A stretch of DNA of 64,000 nucleotides, taken from NCBI RefSeq assembly GCF_036017035.1, contig NZ_JAYXHS010000004.1:526779-590778 (forward strand). Direction: 5' to 3'. Position numbers and translations under genes: made by a program. Positions 55,160 to 64,000 of the stretch are shown piece by piece. Below the pieces are notes generated by a model. It was not told the origin of the DNA. It searched no databases and saw only the letters and a list, made by a program, of their open reading frames with translations. Within the stretch, counting starts at the first letter, position 1; the number at the start of each line of letters is the position of its first letter. This stretch comes from Viridibacterium silvisoli. GTDB lineage: Bacteria > Pseudomonadota > Gammaproteobacteria > Burkholderiales > Rhodocyclaceae.

Positions 55160-56461
55160 TCACCGGATCTTGAAAAGCGGTTCCAGTGGAGCGCAGCGCA
55201 GCAGCTTCTCGAGTCGTTCATTGACGACGGCATCGTGCAGGATGGGCAGCACTTCGTCATACACGGCCAGCAGTCGGTCGATGTCGGCCTCCGTGTGCGC
55301 ATAGCTGATGTTGTGCGTGCCGAGCGTGATCACGCCCCGCGCAAACATCTCTTGCAGGAAAAGCGTCTTGATCTGCCAGACACTGTAGCGATGCGGCGTA
55401 CCGGGCGAATCCTTCAGCATGAAGAAGGACCAGGTCGCATCACCCGCCAGCGAAGCGAATTCACCGATGCCGTATTTCGCGATGCGCTCGGCAAGGCCGG
55501 CCTTGATGCGTGCGCCACGCGACTTGAGTGTCTCGATCACCGGCTCGCGCTGCAGCTTTTCCATCGTCGCCTTGGCAGCGGCCAGCGACAGCAACTCACC
55601 GCCGAAAGTGAAGGAGAAGAACACCTCCTCCATCATGCGCATGTACTCGGCCTTGCCGCACACCGCTGATACCGGATAGCCGTTGGCCATGCCCTTGCCG
55701 AAGGTCGCGAGATCGGGCGTCACGCCGAAACGTTGCTGCGCACCACCCAGTTCGTAACGGAAGCCGGTAATGGTCTCGTCGAAGATCAGCAGCGCGCCAT
55801 GCTTGTGCGTGATGTCGCGCACTGCCGCCAGATAACCCAGCAATGGCTCGGCAACATTCATCGGCTCCAGGATGACGGCAGCAAACTCGTCCTTGCGCGA
55901 CGCCAGCAGGCGGTCGAGCGCCTCGGCGTCGTTGTACGGGAAATTGTGCGTCAGGCTGCTCACCGCCTTGGGCACGCCCTTGTTGCGCGCCGTCGAGCCG
56001 ATGTACCAGTCCTGCCAGCCGTGATAGCCACACACAGCAACGTGATCGCGGCCGGTATGGGCGCGCGCCACGCGGATTGCGCCAGCCGTCGCGTCAGAGC
56101 CGTTCTTGCCGAAGCGCGTCATCTCGGCGCAGGGCACGCACTCGCGCAGCTTCTCGGCCACTTCCATTTCGAGGCGATGCGGCAGCGAGAAGATGATGCC
56201 CTTGTCGAGCTGTGCGCTGACTGCAGTCGTCACATCGGGATCGCTGTAACCGAGGGTCACGGCCGCCAGGCTCATGACAAAGTCGAGATACTCGTTGCCA
56301 TCGACATCGCGCACGCGGCAGCCCTTGCCCTGCTCGATAAAGTAAGGCGATACGCCATGGGGATACTGCGTCTTGCTCTTGCTGAAGGTCTGCGAGCCGA
56401 GCGGAATAGTACGCAGGGCGCGCTCCAGCAGCTCTTCGGATTGGCGATAGCGATCGGACAT
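55160..56461 (-). CDS. Class III PLP aminotransferase (glutamate-1-semialdehyde aminomutase-like)
   Basis: A 433-residue PLP enzyme. Motifs: NEYLDFVMSLAAVTLGYSDP, GSDATAGAIRVARAHTGRDH, the PLP-binding LLIFDETITGFRYELGG and the catalytic Lys in ATFGKGMANGYPVSAV. It resembles HemL and nucleotide-sugar-associated aminotransferases, but the island context argues against haem synthesis. The likely job is amination of a sugar-chain precursor for flagellin glycans; the substrate is unknown. Confidence 0.82.
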   Translation of the reverse strand: MSDRYRQSEELLERALRTIPLGSQTFSKSKTQYPHGVSPYFIEQGKGCRVRDVDGNEYLDFVMSLAAVTLGYSDPDVTTAVSAQLDKGIIFSLPHRLEMEVAEKLRECVPCAEMTRFGKNGSDATAGAIRVARAHTGRDHVAVCGYHGWQDWYIGSTARNKGVPKAVSSLTHNFPYNDAEALDRLLASRKDEFAAVILEPMNVAEPLLGYLAAVRDITHKHGALLIFDETITGFRYELGGAQQRFGVTPDLATFGKGMANGYPVSAVCGKAEYMRMMEEVFFSFTFGGELLSLAAAKATMEKLQREPVIETLKSRGARIKAGLAERIAKYGIGEFASLAGDATWSFFMLKDSPGTPHRYSVWQIKTLFLQEMFARGVITLGTHNISYAHTEADIDRLLAVYDEVLPILHDAVVNERLEKLLRCAPLEPLFKIR

Positions 56462-56522
56462 TACATCACTCCAGCAAAGCCCGCGGCGACCGGCACAGGG
56501 TCAACACACGCGGTACATTCCA

Positions 56523-57278
56523 TCAGGATTTCTCCTGGGCCAGCGACTTCTCCAAGCCCTCATTGCGACGATGGCTGGTATTCAGGGTGCGCAACTCGGG
56601 CTGGTCTTCCAGCAGGTGCAGGATGTCCTGCGTGGTGAAGGCCGGGTTGCGGGGATATAGCGCTGCGTAGATACGCTCGACCAGCGCCAGGTCGTCCTTC
56701 TCATCCACCGTCCAGCGCAGCGCTGACAGATCGGTCTCGCTGCGCAGGGTCTCGATGATGAAGCGATCCGGATTGCTGGCGATGTACAGCGTCACGTGTT
56801 CACGCTCTGACTTGCGTTGCGCTTCGCGCCAGGCAATGTGCAGCACGGCATAACGCATGATCTCGGCATCCAGCCCGTCCGGAAAGCTCGGCGGATTGGC
56901 GTTGGTCGTGTAGTCCGCACGGCTCTCGATATGGCGTGCGACGAGCTGGTCGATCAAGTTCGGGTCGGTCAGCGGACAGTCCGCAGTCAGGCGCAAGACA
57001 TGTTTCGGCGCGTGCGGCCGTGCTGCCTGTTCGAAACGATCAAGCACATCATCGAGCGAGCCGCGGTAGCACACCGCGCCGAGCTTCTCGCATTGCTCAG
57101 CAATCGGGTCGTCCGTCGCGGCCGCAGAAGTCGCGACGATCAGGTGGTCGATCGAGGTCGCACGACGCAGACGCTCGATCTGGCGCGCCAGCATCGGCTC
57201 ACCGAAGAGCGGCAGCAAGACCTTGTTGGGCAGGCGCGAGGAGGACATTCGCGCCTGGAGGATGGCAAGCACACGCAT
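56523..57278 (-). CDS. pseF: PseF/SpsF-like cytidylyltransferase
   Basis: A 251-residue nucleotidyltransferase that should activate pseudaminic acid with CMP. The N terminus LAILQARMSSSRLPNKVLLP is the SpsF/CMP-sugar synthetase signature, LRLTADCPLTDP holds the metal-binding Asp, and WTVDEKDDLALVERIY is typical of the SpsF group. In some species this gene is annotated as a glycosyltransferase-family protein; its place among pseB, C and G favours PseF function. Confidence 0.8.
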   Translation of the reverse strand: MRVLAILQARMSSSRLPNKVLLPLFGEPMLARQIERLRRATSIDHLIVATSAAATDDPIAEQCEKLGAVCYRGSLDDVLDRFEQAARPHAPKHVLRLTADCPLTDPNLIDQLVARHIESRADYTTNANPPSFPDGLDAEIMRYAVLHIAWREAQRKSEREHVTLYIASNPDRFIIETLRSETDLSALRWTVDEKDDLALVERIYAALYPRNPAFTTQDILHLLEDQPELRTLNTSHRRNEGLEKSLAQEKS

Positions 57279-57283
57279 GGCGA

Positions 57284-57970
57284 TCAGCGTTCCGGATAGG
57301 CATTGAGAGGTTTGTGAAGCAGCACGCAGCTCGCGCGGTCGCCGTCACCAGCGGCCTGCAACGCACCTTGCGTATCACCGTGATGGAACACGCTACGGCT
57401 GACTTCGCGGTAGAGATTCGTCGCGGTAAAGGCAGCAGCATAGTCCTGCTTGTAGGTGTAGAGCGCGACATCATTGCGATGATGATAACGCCGACGGCAC
57501 GGCGAATCCGGCAGGAAATCGGCCACGGCAAGATAGCCACCGGGTGCGACGAGTGCATCGATGGCCGCGAGGCTGCGTGTGAGCAAGGCCCGGTCGATCC
57601 AGTGGAGCACGAAACTGACGATGACCAGATCGAACTGCTCATCGAACGGCGGCGCACTGGCGGCACCGAAGCGCAGGTCGAGCGCGGGATCGCGCGCACG
57701 ACCATGCCGTACTGCGTCTTCGCTCAGATCGAAGCCCGCGCGGCGCGTGGTGCGCGGCAAGACCTCCGGCAGGCGTGCCAGGCGCCAGGCACTGGCACAG
57801 CCGACTTCGCAGACGGTACGGATGTCCGCGCGGCCCTGCAGGCGCGAGAGGCTGTCAAGAATCCAGTCATGCCCGGCATGGGCATCCAGGCTCGCGGCAT
57901 TGCGACGAAACCAGGCATCGCCCTCACCGCTGCGGAACACTTCGTCTTGCTGGACAGTTGGATTGCTCAT
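57284..57970 (-). CDS. SAM methyltransferase in the glycan island
   Basis: A 228-residue class I methyltransferase. VCEVGCASAWRLARLPEVL is motif I, GFDLSEDAVRHGRA the acidic strand, and IVSFVLHWIDR and LVAPGGYLAVADFLP the later motifs. It starts 5 nt before the pseF-like gene and is probably co-transcribed. O- or N-methylation of the nonulosonic acid or its precursor is plausible, but the target is inferred only from position. Confidence 0.8.
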   Translation of the reverse strand: MSNPTVQQDEVFRSGEGDAWFRRNAASLDAHAGHDWILDSLSRLQGRADIRTVCEVGCASAWRLARLPEVLPRTTRRAGFDLSEDAVRHGRARDPALDLRFGAASAPPFDEQFDLVIVSFVLHWIDRALLTRSLAAIDALVAPGGYLAVADFLPDSPCRRRYHHRNDVALYTYKQDYAAAFTATNLYREVSRSVFHHGDTQGALQAAGDGDRASCVLLHKPLNAYPER

Positions 57971-58055
57971 TGGTGTCTGCCTGATTGCTTATCTCTAACT
58001 ACGGCCCGGTGCCATGGAGCTGAACAGCGGTCTGTCATGCACCAGGCATCCCATC

Positions 58056-58937
58056 TCAAGCCGGCCGCATTCCTTTCGGCCACTTCCGCGGGTCCAGCGC
58101 AGCCGGATCGTCGCAGGCGAAAGCACTCCAATCAAGCTCCACGCGTCGCTGGAAGGCCTCTACACATTGCAATAGCTCGTCGGCAGTGGTGACACCGAGC
58201 ACGGCAAGTTCGATGGGTTGCGCGGCAGCCCAGGCGAGCGCCATGTCGATGGCACTCACGCCATGCTGATCTGCCGCTCGACGCAATTTCGACAAGGGCT
58301 CGTGGAGCGCCATGAGTGGCTGCGGCAATTTGTCCGGCGCGACATTCACGACGCCTTGCAGCAGGAGAGAACGTGCCTGCAGCCTGATGCCACGCACAGC
58401 GAGTCGCTCCAGCACACCCGTCGTCACCAGGCGCTGATCCAGCACACTGCAAGGCAGCTGTATCCAGTCGGGCGACGCACGCTCCAGCACCGCGTCGATT
58501 TCAGCCTCGTCGTAGACCGAGACACCGATGCTGTGCGCCATCCCCTGCTGCCGGGCCGAAGCCATCCACTGCCACAGGCGGTCTCCTTCCGCGCCAAGCA
58601 AGTCACCCACTGCGTGGATCAGCAAGGCGTCGACATGGTCACGACGCAGGCGCGTGAGGCTGAGGTCGAGACTGCGCTGCGCGGAGGCCAGAACGGACTG
58701 CCCTTGCGGTGTGGGCAAGGTCTTGCTGCAGAGCGAGAAGTGCTTGTCACCCCCGAGCAGCTGGCCCAGACGTTCCTCGGCATTGCCATAGGCGGCAGCC
58801 GTGTCGAGCCAGACAATGCCCGCCTCCTGCGCTACCTGCAAAATGCGTTGCGCCTCGCGATCGCTGAGTTGCCCGCTGCTGTTCGTCAGGCCATAGTCGA
58901 GCCCGAACTGCACGGTACCGAGGGCGATGGCAGGCAT
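58056..58937 (-). CDS. Aldo/keto reductase in the glycan island
   Basis: A 293-residue NAD(P)H-dependent reductase of the aldo/keto reductase superfamily. ALGTVQFGLDYGLTNSSGQL, VWLDTAAAYGNAEERLG (Asp and Tyr of the catalytic set) and VDALLIHAVGD (with the His) are clear. Similar genes are common in nonulosonic acid loci. It may reduce a keto-sugar intermediate or modify the final sugar; the substrate is unknown. Confidence 0.85.
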   Translation of the reverse strand: MPAIALGTVQFGLDYGLTNSSGQLSDREAQRILQVAQEAGIVWLDTAAAYGNAEERLGQLLGGDKHFSLCSKTLPTPQGQSVLASAQRSLDLSLTRLRRDHVDALLIHAVGDLLGAEGDRLWQWMASARQQGMAHSIGVSVYDEAEIDAVLERASPDWIQLPCSVLDQRLVTTGVLERLAVRGIRLQARSLLLQGVVNVAPDKLPQPLMALHEPLSKLRRAADQHGVSAIDMALAWAAAQPIELAVLGVTTADELLQCVEAFQRRVELDWSAFACDDPAALDPRKWPKGMRPA

Positions 58938-58968
58938 TCAGTGCTCCCGTCTGCAGCCGTGACGCGGA

Positions 58969-60126
58969 TCAACCCGCTTCATCCAGCGCCCGCTTGAGTT
59001 CTTCGACAACCTGATCCTGCTCTGCATCGGTAAGTGCTGCATGCAGCGGAATCGACAGGGTACGTTCGTAGTAAGCCTCTGCCAGCGGAAAATCGCCGCG
59101 CTTGAAACCGCTGCGCATGAAGTCCGGCTGCAGATGCACGGGAATGTAGTGCACCTGCACGTGAATGCCGACGGAGCGCAGGTGATCGAAAACGTGATGA
59201 CGCGTCTCCGAATCCTTCAGCAGGATCGGGTACAGGTGGAACGACGAAACACCATCGGGCGACTGCCAGGGGCGCTCGACCTCCATGCCGTCTAGCAGCA
59301 CGTCGTAACGCGCAGCCATCTTGCGGCGATGCGCGATGAAGCGGTCCACCTTGGCGAGCTGCGAGGCGCCCAACGCAGCGGAAAAATCCGTCATGCGGTA
59401 GTTGTAGCCCAGCGCCTGCTGCTCGTAGTACCAGGCACCCTCATCCTGTCGCTCCATCGCGGCCGGCTCGCGCGTGATGCCATGACTGCGCAACATGGAT
59501 ACCGCTTCGTGCAGGGAAGGATCGTCGGTCACCACCATGCCGCCCTCGCCAGTCGTGAGGATCTTGACCGGATGAAAACTGAACACGGTGCAATCGGCGA
59601 CGCCAAGACTGCCAACCCGCTTGCCGTGGTATTCCGCTCCGAAGCTATGTGCCGCATCGTGAATGAGGCCGAAGCCGTAGCGGGCCTTGAGCTGGGCGAG
59701 ACGGTCCCAGCGGCATGGCTGCCCTGCAAAGTCGACCGCCACGATGATGTCAGGCAAGCGGCCGCGCGCTTCGGCATCAGCCAGCTTTTCAGTCAGCGAC
59801 TCGATGCTCATGCAATAAGTACGTGGATCGATGTCGACAAAATCAACCGAGGCCCCGCAATAGCGTGCGCAATTGGCGGATGCAACGAAGGTGATCGGAG
59901 ATGTCCACAAGCGCATGCCGCGCTGCAACCCCATCGCCAGGCAGGCCAGATGCAAGCCCGCGGTAGCGCTATTGACGGCACAGCCATACTGCGCGCCGCA
60001 GTACTCCGTCACCGCCGCCTCAAAGCGTGCGATGGCCGGGCCCTGTGTAATCCAGTCACTGCGCAGAACTGCTTCGACAGCAGCGATATCGTCTTCTTCA
60101 ATAACCTGACGGCTGTATGGAATCAT
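58969..60126 (-). CDS. pseC: PseC, UDP-4-keto-6-deoxy-HexNAc aminotransferase
   Basis: A 385-residue DegT/DnrJ/EryC1-family PLP enzyme adding the 4-amino group to the PseB product. MIPYSRQVIEEDDIAAVEAV at the N terminus and the PLP Lys in FSFHPVKILTTGEGGMVV identify it. Length is standard. It lies 77 nt downstream of pseB in the same direction. Confidence 0.92.
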   Translation of the reverse strand: MIPYSRQVIEEDDIAAVEAVLRSDWITQGPAIARFEAAVTEYCGAQYGCAVNSATAGLHLACLAMGLQRGMRLWTSPITFVASANCARYCGASVDFVDIDPRTYCMSIESLTEKLADAEARGRLPDIIVAVDFAGQPCRWDRLAQLKARYGFGLIHDAAHSFGAEYHGKRVGSLGVADCTVFSFHPVKILTTGEGGMVVTDDPSLHEAVSMLRSHGITREPAAMERQDEGAWYYEQQALGYNYRMTDFSAALGASQLAKVDRFIAHRRKMAARYDVLLDGMEVERPWQSPDGVSSFHLYPILLKDSETRHHVFDHLRSVGIHVQVHYIPVHLQPDFMRSGFKRGDFPLAEAYYERTLSIPLHAALTDAEQDQVVEELKRALDEAG

Positions 60127-60203
60127 GAGTACCTGACTGCAATGAGGTCCTGAAATCGGTTCGACAGCTTGTGTTCGGTGGGCTCGGAGCTCTCAAGCCA
60201 TGC

Positions 60204-61217
60204 TCAGATCGCGCGGCGTTCAACCGTTGCCGTATCGAGGAGCTTGCGGATGTCATCCACGCTGAGTATCCAGGGGTTGGTACCGGAGTTGTACTCCCAG
60301 CCCTCAGGGACCATTGTCCCCCGCTCGCTCATGCCATCGACCAGGTAATTCGGCTGGGCGAAGAAGGCGATGCTCGGCGTGATGACGTAGTGCTCCTTGA
60401 ACTCGATGGTGTGATGCGAGTCATCGGCCGGCACCATGATTTCGTGCAGCTTCTCGCCTGGCCGGATACCCACCACCTTGGTCGGCATTTCAGGCGCAAC
60501 CGCCGTCGCCAGATCACCGATGCGCGAGGACGGAATCTTCGGCACGAAAACTTCACCACCGTGCATGCGCGAGAGGTTCTTGATAACGAAGTCGACGCCC
60601 TGTTGCAGCGTGATCCAGAAGCGCGTCATGCGCTCGTCCGTCACCGGCAACTCGGTTGCCCCTTCACGAATGAGTTTCTGGAAGAACGGCACAACCGAAC
60701 CACGCGAGCCCAGCACGTTGCCGTAGCGCACCACGGCAAAGCGCGTGCGGCGGCTACCGACGATGTTGTTGGCGGAGACGAACAGCTTGTCCGAAGCGAG
60801 CTTCGTGGCGCCATACAGATTGATCGGGTTGGCAGCCTTGTCGGTCGACAGTGCGATCACACGCTCGACTTCGTTTTCGATGCAGGCATCGATGACGTTC
60901 TGCGCGCCGTAGATATTGGTCTTGATGCACTCCATCGGGTTGTATTCGGCCGCAGGCACCTGTTTGAGCGCCGCGGCGTGAATGACGATGTCGATATCGC
61001 GGAAGGCCTGACGCGTGCGCTCGGCGTCGCGCACATCGCCGAGGAAGAAGCGCATGCGGTCGTCGGTGAACTCCTGCTGCATTTCGTACTGCTTGAGCTC
61101 ATCGCGCGAGTACACCACCACGCGACGCGGGTTGTACGAAGTGAGCAATGTGCGGATGAAGGCACGGCCGAACGAACCTGTGCCACCGGTGACGAGTATC
61201 GACTTTCCATCGATCAT
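60204..61217 (-). CDS. pseB: PseB, UDP-GlcNAc 4,6-dehydratase (inverting)
   Basis: A 337-residue short-chain dehydrogenase/reductase that starts pseudaminic acid synthesis with C5 inversion. The cofactor motif is ILVTGGTGSFGRAFIRTLL, and the catalytic region is STDKAANPINLYGATKLASD. The N-terminal FGRAF and long length without a membrane part fit PseB (FlaA1-type). Its start overlaps the Maf stop (ATGA), so flagellin glycosyltransferase and sugar synthesis are translationally linked. Confidence 0.94.
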   Translation of the reverse strand: MIDGKSILVTGGTGSFGRAFIRTLLTSYNPRRVVVYSRDELKQYEMQQEFTDDRMRFFLGDVRDAERTRQAFRDIDIVIHAAALKQVPAAEYNPMECIKTNIYGAQNVIDACIENEVERVIALSTDKAANPINLYGATKLASDKLFVSANNIVGSRRTRFAVVRYGNVLGSRGSVVPFFQKLIREGATELPVTDERMTRFWITLQQGVDFVIKNLSRMHGGEVFVPKIPSSRIGDLATAVAPEMPTKVVGIRPGEKLHEIMVPADDSHHTIEFKEHYVITPSIAFFAQPNYLVDGMSERGTMVPEGWEYNSGTNPWILSVDDIRKLLDTATVERRAI

Positions 61218-63331
61218 GCTGCCTCTCCTTGCTGGGCCGCGTTCTGATTAGCTGCATCGAGCTTTGCCTGCAGACGTTCCTTGCCGATGTCGACGATCGC
61301 AAACATATTATCGAGGGCTCCCGCGAGGAAGCGGTCGATCAGGTCGAACCCGAACTTCGCGAACTCGACAGCCTGCTCCGGGGTCTTCGCCAACGCCATG
61401 CAGTCATAGAAGAAACGCCCCATGTGCAGCATCGAGCCACGCACCAGAGGGAAGATGTGCGTGACCTTGTGGCGCTCGTCAAACAGGTAGTGATGCATGT
61501 CGTAGAGCTTGTCGGCGATCTCCATCTTGGTCTTGATCTCGCCGGCAAGGATGCGCTTGAGATCGCCCCGCACAGCCTGCAACTGCTCCATCAATTCGCC
61601 CATATTGGCGAAAGGATTGACGTCGTAGTCTTCGGTAAATGCCGACAACATGGCTTTGACGGTAGCTGCCTTGTTGGCCGCCTCGGCATTCACGACCAGG
61701 TCTTCGGCATGTAGCGGCTTGGCGCTACGGATCTTGGCACCATCGTTGAGATTGAAGACTTCAGCATCCGGATACTCATCGATGGTCATGGCCATCGCGT
61801 CACGCGAGTGCATGAAGATCTCGGTCGACAGTACTTCCTCGGTGAAATTGCCCTCAGTCTTCTTGTGCGTCTTGTGCACGCTGTGCGTATCCCGCACGAT
61901 CTTTTCGAGCACGGCATCGTCAGACGGCTTGTCATCGAAATAGACCGACGACTTGGCGTGATGCTGGTTTTCGTCCTTGAAGCCGAAGTCGATACCGAAC
62001 AGGTGAATCTTCTTGAAGCCCATTTCCAGCGCCAGCGCGACGCCGCCATTGGTACAGGTCGGTCCGCTACGGAACCACTTGGTGTTGTGGTTGATGTCGA
62101 ACAGCGCAGTACCGAGATCCAGCTCCTTGCAGAACATCAGCGGCTTCGAGGTCGAAGTAAAAACGGCGGGATGCATGATGGTCAGCGCAACGATGGGCAC
62201 GTCCTTCACGAACTCGCGCGTCTGCGGCTCCTGCAGGACCACGTAGGTCATATAGGTACGCTCGATCTCGACGTGCAGGTCGGGCTTGATGCCGGCACGC
62301 GCCAGCGCCGTGATGGCCGTGCCGCAGCTGATGATCACGGCCTTGTCGGCATTGGCACGCAGCGTTGGCAGCAAGGCGTCGAGCGACGGGCCGGAGCCGA
62401 CGATGAATACCTCCGCGTCGGCAGGCAGGTCCGGCTTGCGGGTAAACAAGGGATAGCCGTCGATGGCGTTTTCCATCGCGTGCTTGAGGCCAAGGATTTC
62501 GTCATCGAGGAAGCCCCAGCCACGATAGAGCGTCCACAGATCGCTGCGCAGCTTGTCCCACAGCGTCTTGACCTTCTCAGAGTCATAGTCGTTGAAGAAC
62601 AGCCCCAGGCCCTGCATGAAGTATGGTGGCCAGAGGTTGTAGAACATGGCCCGCAGGTGTTCGGCGAGCTTCTTCGGATCGTCGTCGTGGGCGATGGAGA
62701 AATAGAAGCCCTTGGCGGCATAGCGCTGGTGCAGGGAAACATAGTCCACGAAGTACAAGGACATGTTGAGACGCGAGAGATCCGTGTCGACCAGGATCAG
62801 GTGACGCATCTCCCAGTCATCGACCAGGCGTTCGAGGTGCCAACCGTAACCGCTGCCGAAGACGATGGCGATCGGCAGGGCGTGCTCGCCAAACTCCGGC
62901 CGCTTCAGATAACCGCCCTCGCCCGCAATCTTGCGGAAGCCTTCGATCAGCTCGCCACGGAACTTCGGTTCGATGGGGCGGAAGAAGTCCGGATTGTCCT
63001 GGTGCGGAAAAGCCTGTTCGGGTTTATCAACGAAACCGTAGTCAATATCGATGCGTGGCCGGCTCTCCGGATTCTCGAAGAGCTTGTAGAGCGTGCGGCC
63101 GAAATCGGTAAATTCGCGCGGCCCACCCTGGAAATGCCTGTAATAGATGGTCAGCTTGCCATCCGGGCCCACCTTGAACGGCGCCGGCAGGTTCGTCGCC
63201 ATCAACTTCTCGAAGATCTCGCCGAACTGTTCCTTGAAGAAAAACAGATTGGCCTGGTAAGTGGCCATCAGCTTCTGCAGGTAAGCCTCCTGCAGAGGCG
63301 TCCATTCGCCGTCAGTACTCGTTGCTTCCAT
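61214..63331 (-). CDS. maf: Motility-accessory (Maf/DUF115) flagellin glycosyltransferase
   Basis: A 705-residue protein of the DUF115/Maf family, which transfers pseudaminic or legionaminic acid to flagellin in other bacteria. The central domain has VFIVGSGPSLDALLPTLR (MptE-like nucleotide-sugar site), IISCGTAITALARAGIKPDL, and GPTCTNGGVALALEMGFKKI. The start at 63331 (MEATSTDGEWT) is chosen over an ATG 15 codons upstream. It is the promoter-proximal gene of the island and lies back-to-back with the flagellin gene, its likely substrate. Confidence 0.9.
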   Translation of the reverse strand: MEATSTDGEWTPLQEAYLQKLMATYQANLFFFKEQFGEIFEKLMATNLPAPFKVGPDGKLTIYYRHFQGGPREFTDFGRTLYKLFENPESRPRIDIDYGFVDKPEQAFPHQDNPDFFRPIEPKFRGELIEGFRKIAGEGGYLKRPEFGEHALPIAIVFGSGYGWHLERLVDDWEMRHLILVDTDLSRLNMSLYFVDYVSLHQRYAAKGFYFSIAHDDDPKKLAEHLRAMFYNLWPPYFMQGLGLFFNDYDSEKVKTLWDKLRSDLWTLYRGWGFLDDEILGLKHAMENAIDGYPLFTRKPDLPADAEVFIVGSGPSLDALLPTLRANADKAVIISCGTAITALARAGIKPDLHVEIERTYMTYVVLQEPQTREFVKDVPIVALTIMHPAVFTSTSKPLMFCKELDLGTALFDINHNTKWFRSGPTCTNGGVALALEMGFKKIHLFGIDFGFKDENQHHAKSSVYFDDKPSDDAVLEKIVRDTHSVHKTHKKTEGNFTEEVLSTEIFMHSRDAMAMTIDEYPDAEVFNLNDGAKIRSAKPLHAEDLVVNAEAANKAATVKAMLSAFTEDYDVNPFANMGELMEQLQAVRGDLKRILAGEIKTKMEIADKLYDMHHYLFDERHKVTHIFPLVRGSMLHMGRFFYDCMALAKTPEQAVEFAKFGFDLIDRFLAGALDNMFAIVDIGKERLQAKLDAANQNAAQQGEAA

Positions 63332-63722
63332 GGTCGGGTCCGTTTTGTATGGGCGGCACGCCAAAGGTGACGCCATCCTGCAAGGTGCTTTTGGTACAGG
63401 ACCGATCTTAAGCAGGCGCCACCCACAGACATGTGCCTAGATGCCCGGTAAAAGCCGCGCAATTTCTGTTTTGCACAGACGGCCCCGAAGTCTGCGGAAT
63501 TCATCACATCTGCCGCAGAAGCAGTGATCAACGACCTGCCTGAAAAGGCATTTCAGGAGCTTTTTTGCGTAGGCTGCCGCGCATCGAAACACCGTATTCA
63601 CGGGGGTTTCGCGTCGAATTAACAGAAAAATACGCCAAGCAATGCAGCTCACCCTGCAGAGATCCCTAGCAGATCCGTAAAAGGATTCATACGCGGACTA
63701 AACGATGGAAAACAAGCTCAAT
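63332..63722. other. Divergent region between maf and flagellin gene
   Basis: About 390 nt without a gene. It contains a perfect TCTGCGG / CCGCAGA inverted repeat with a 13-nt centre near 63494-63522, a possible regulator or hairpin site. No clear -24/-12 or sigma-28 promoter was found for the reverse maf-pse operon. Confidence 0.45.
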
Positions 63723-63750
63723 TCAAGTTTTCCGGATTGCAGGCCGATGT
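63723..63750 (+). promoter_or_regulatory. Sigma-28 (FliA) promoter of the flagellin gene
   Basis: TCAAGTTT...GCCGATGT, with 15 nt between TCAAG and GCCGATGT, is close to the FliA consensus. The start of transcription would be near 63757, leaving a leader of about 110 nt before the flagellin ATG with AAGGAG as its ribosome site. Confidence 0.75.
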
Positions 63751-63865
63751 AGCAGAGCATGAGTGATCAACGCTCGAACTTCTGCACAAGATCTGCATCA
63801 AGTCGCACCGAGTGGTTTGAATAAGCAGTGAAGTGGGAAACGCAACCTGATAAGGAGTTACTAAA

Positions 63866-64000
63866 ATGGCAATGACCATCAACACCAACGTCTCATCGTT
63901 GAATTCGCAACGTAATCTGAATACCTCCCAGTCTTCACTCGCAACTTCGCTGCAACGCCTGTCCTCGGGCTTGCGCATCAACAGCGCCAAGGACGACGCT
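63866..64000 (+). CDS. fliC: Flagellin, N-terminal part
   Basis: The first 45 codons of a flagellin; the rest is beyond the window. MAMTINTNVSSLNSQRNLNT and the following LQRLSSGLRINSAKDDA are the conserved D0/D1 start. An AAGGAG ribosome site lies before the ATG and a sigma-28 promoter upstream. The adjacent Maf/pse island suggests the mature filament is glycosylated. Confidence 0.95.
   Translation, partial: MAMTINTNVSSLNSQRNLNTSQSSLATSLQRLSSGLRINSAKDDA

Noticed and set aside
55160..56461. Class III aminotransferase as haem-pathway HemL
   Set aside because: Similarity is real, but the gene lies inside a flagellin glycan island and lacks haem-synthesis neighbours, so a sugar-related role is preferred.

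Overview
The window looks like a chromosome segment of a motile, Gram-negative betaproteobacterium, GC-rich, with mostly tight ATGA-type gene overlaps. The evidence is the urt/ure nitrogen cluster, the recN-nadK-hrcA-hemH order, a PEP-CTERM protein, flagellar genes and many REP-like palindromes in gene junctions. A member of or near the Rhodocyclales would fit, but that is inference; no rRNA or tRNA gene was seen in the window.

Layout. (1) 1-15.1 kb is a urea module: the end of urtA, then urtBCDE (urea ABC importer), a reverse-strand soluble chemoreceptor with a LacI-type ligand domain, and a urease operon ureD-ureA-GNAT-hupE/ureJ-ureB-ureC-ureE-osmC-ureF-ureG. Import, possible sensing, nickel supply, apo-enzyme and nickel-loading chaperones lie together. 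(2) 15.1-19.5 kb, reverse: a small protein, a lipoprotein, flgL and flgK, with a clear -24/-12 (sigma-54) promoter before flgK. (3) 19.9-32.9 kb: hrpA carrying in-frame repeat insertions, a PhoD-type phosphatase, a PEP-CTERM protein with a sigma-54 promoter and structured leader, then recN, nadK, hrcA, hemH and a small membrane protein. (4) 32.9-53.9 kb is mixed housekeeping and envelope material: pseI, several methyltransferases, two exporter-type ABC proteins, an OmpA-like lipoprotein, tiny membrane proteins, a CapA-like protein, arfB, a degenerate HD-GYP protein with a sigma-28-like promoter, an FAD oxidoreductase, a queuosine-precursor transporter and a second-type FtsH. (5) 54.1-63.3 kb, reverse: a flagellin glycosylation island (pseG, class III aminotransferase, pseF-like, methyltransferase, aldo/keto reductase, pseC, pseB, Maf/DUF115 transferase). 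It is followed on the forward strand by the start of a flagellin gene with a sigma-28 promoter.

Genes in regions 1, 2 and 5 appear to work as units: urea capture and hydrolysis; hook-filament junction assembly; and nonulosonic acid synthesis for glycosylating the flagellin encoded next door. At least three repeat families are scattered through the window. Two have entered the hrpA reading frame and a third supplies the nadK stop codon. The features most worth a second look are the PEP-CTERM leader RNA, the LacI-type chemoreceptor in the urea locus, and the repeat-invaded HrpA.
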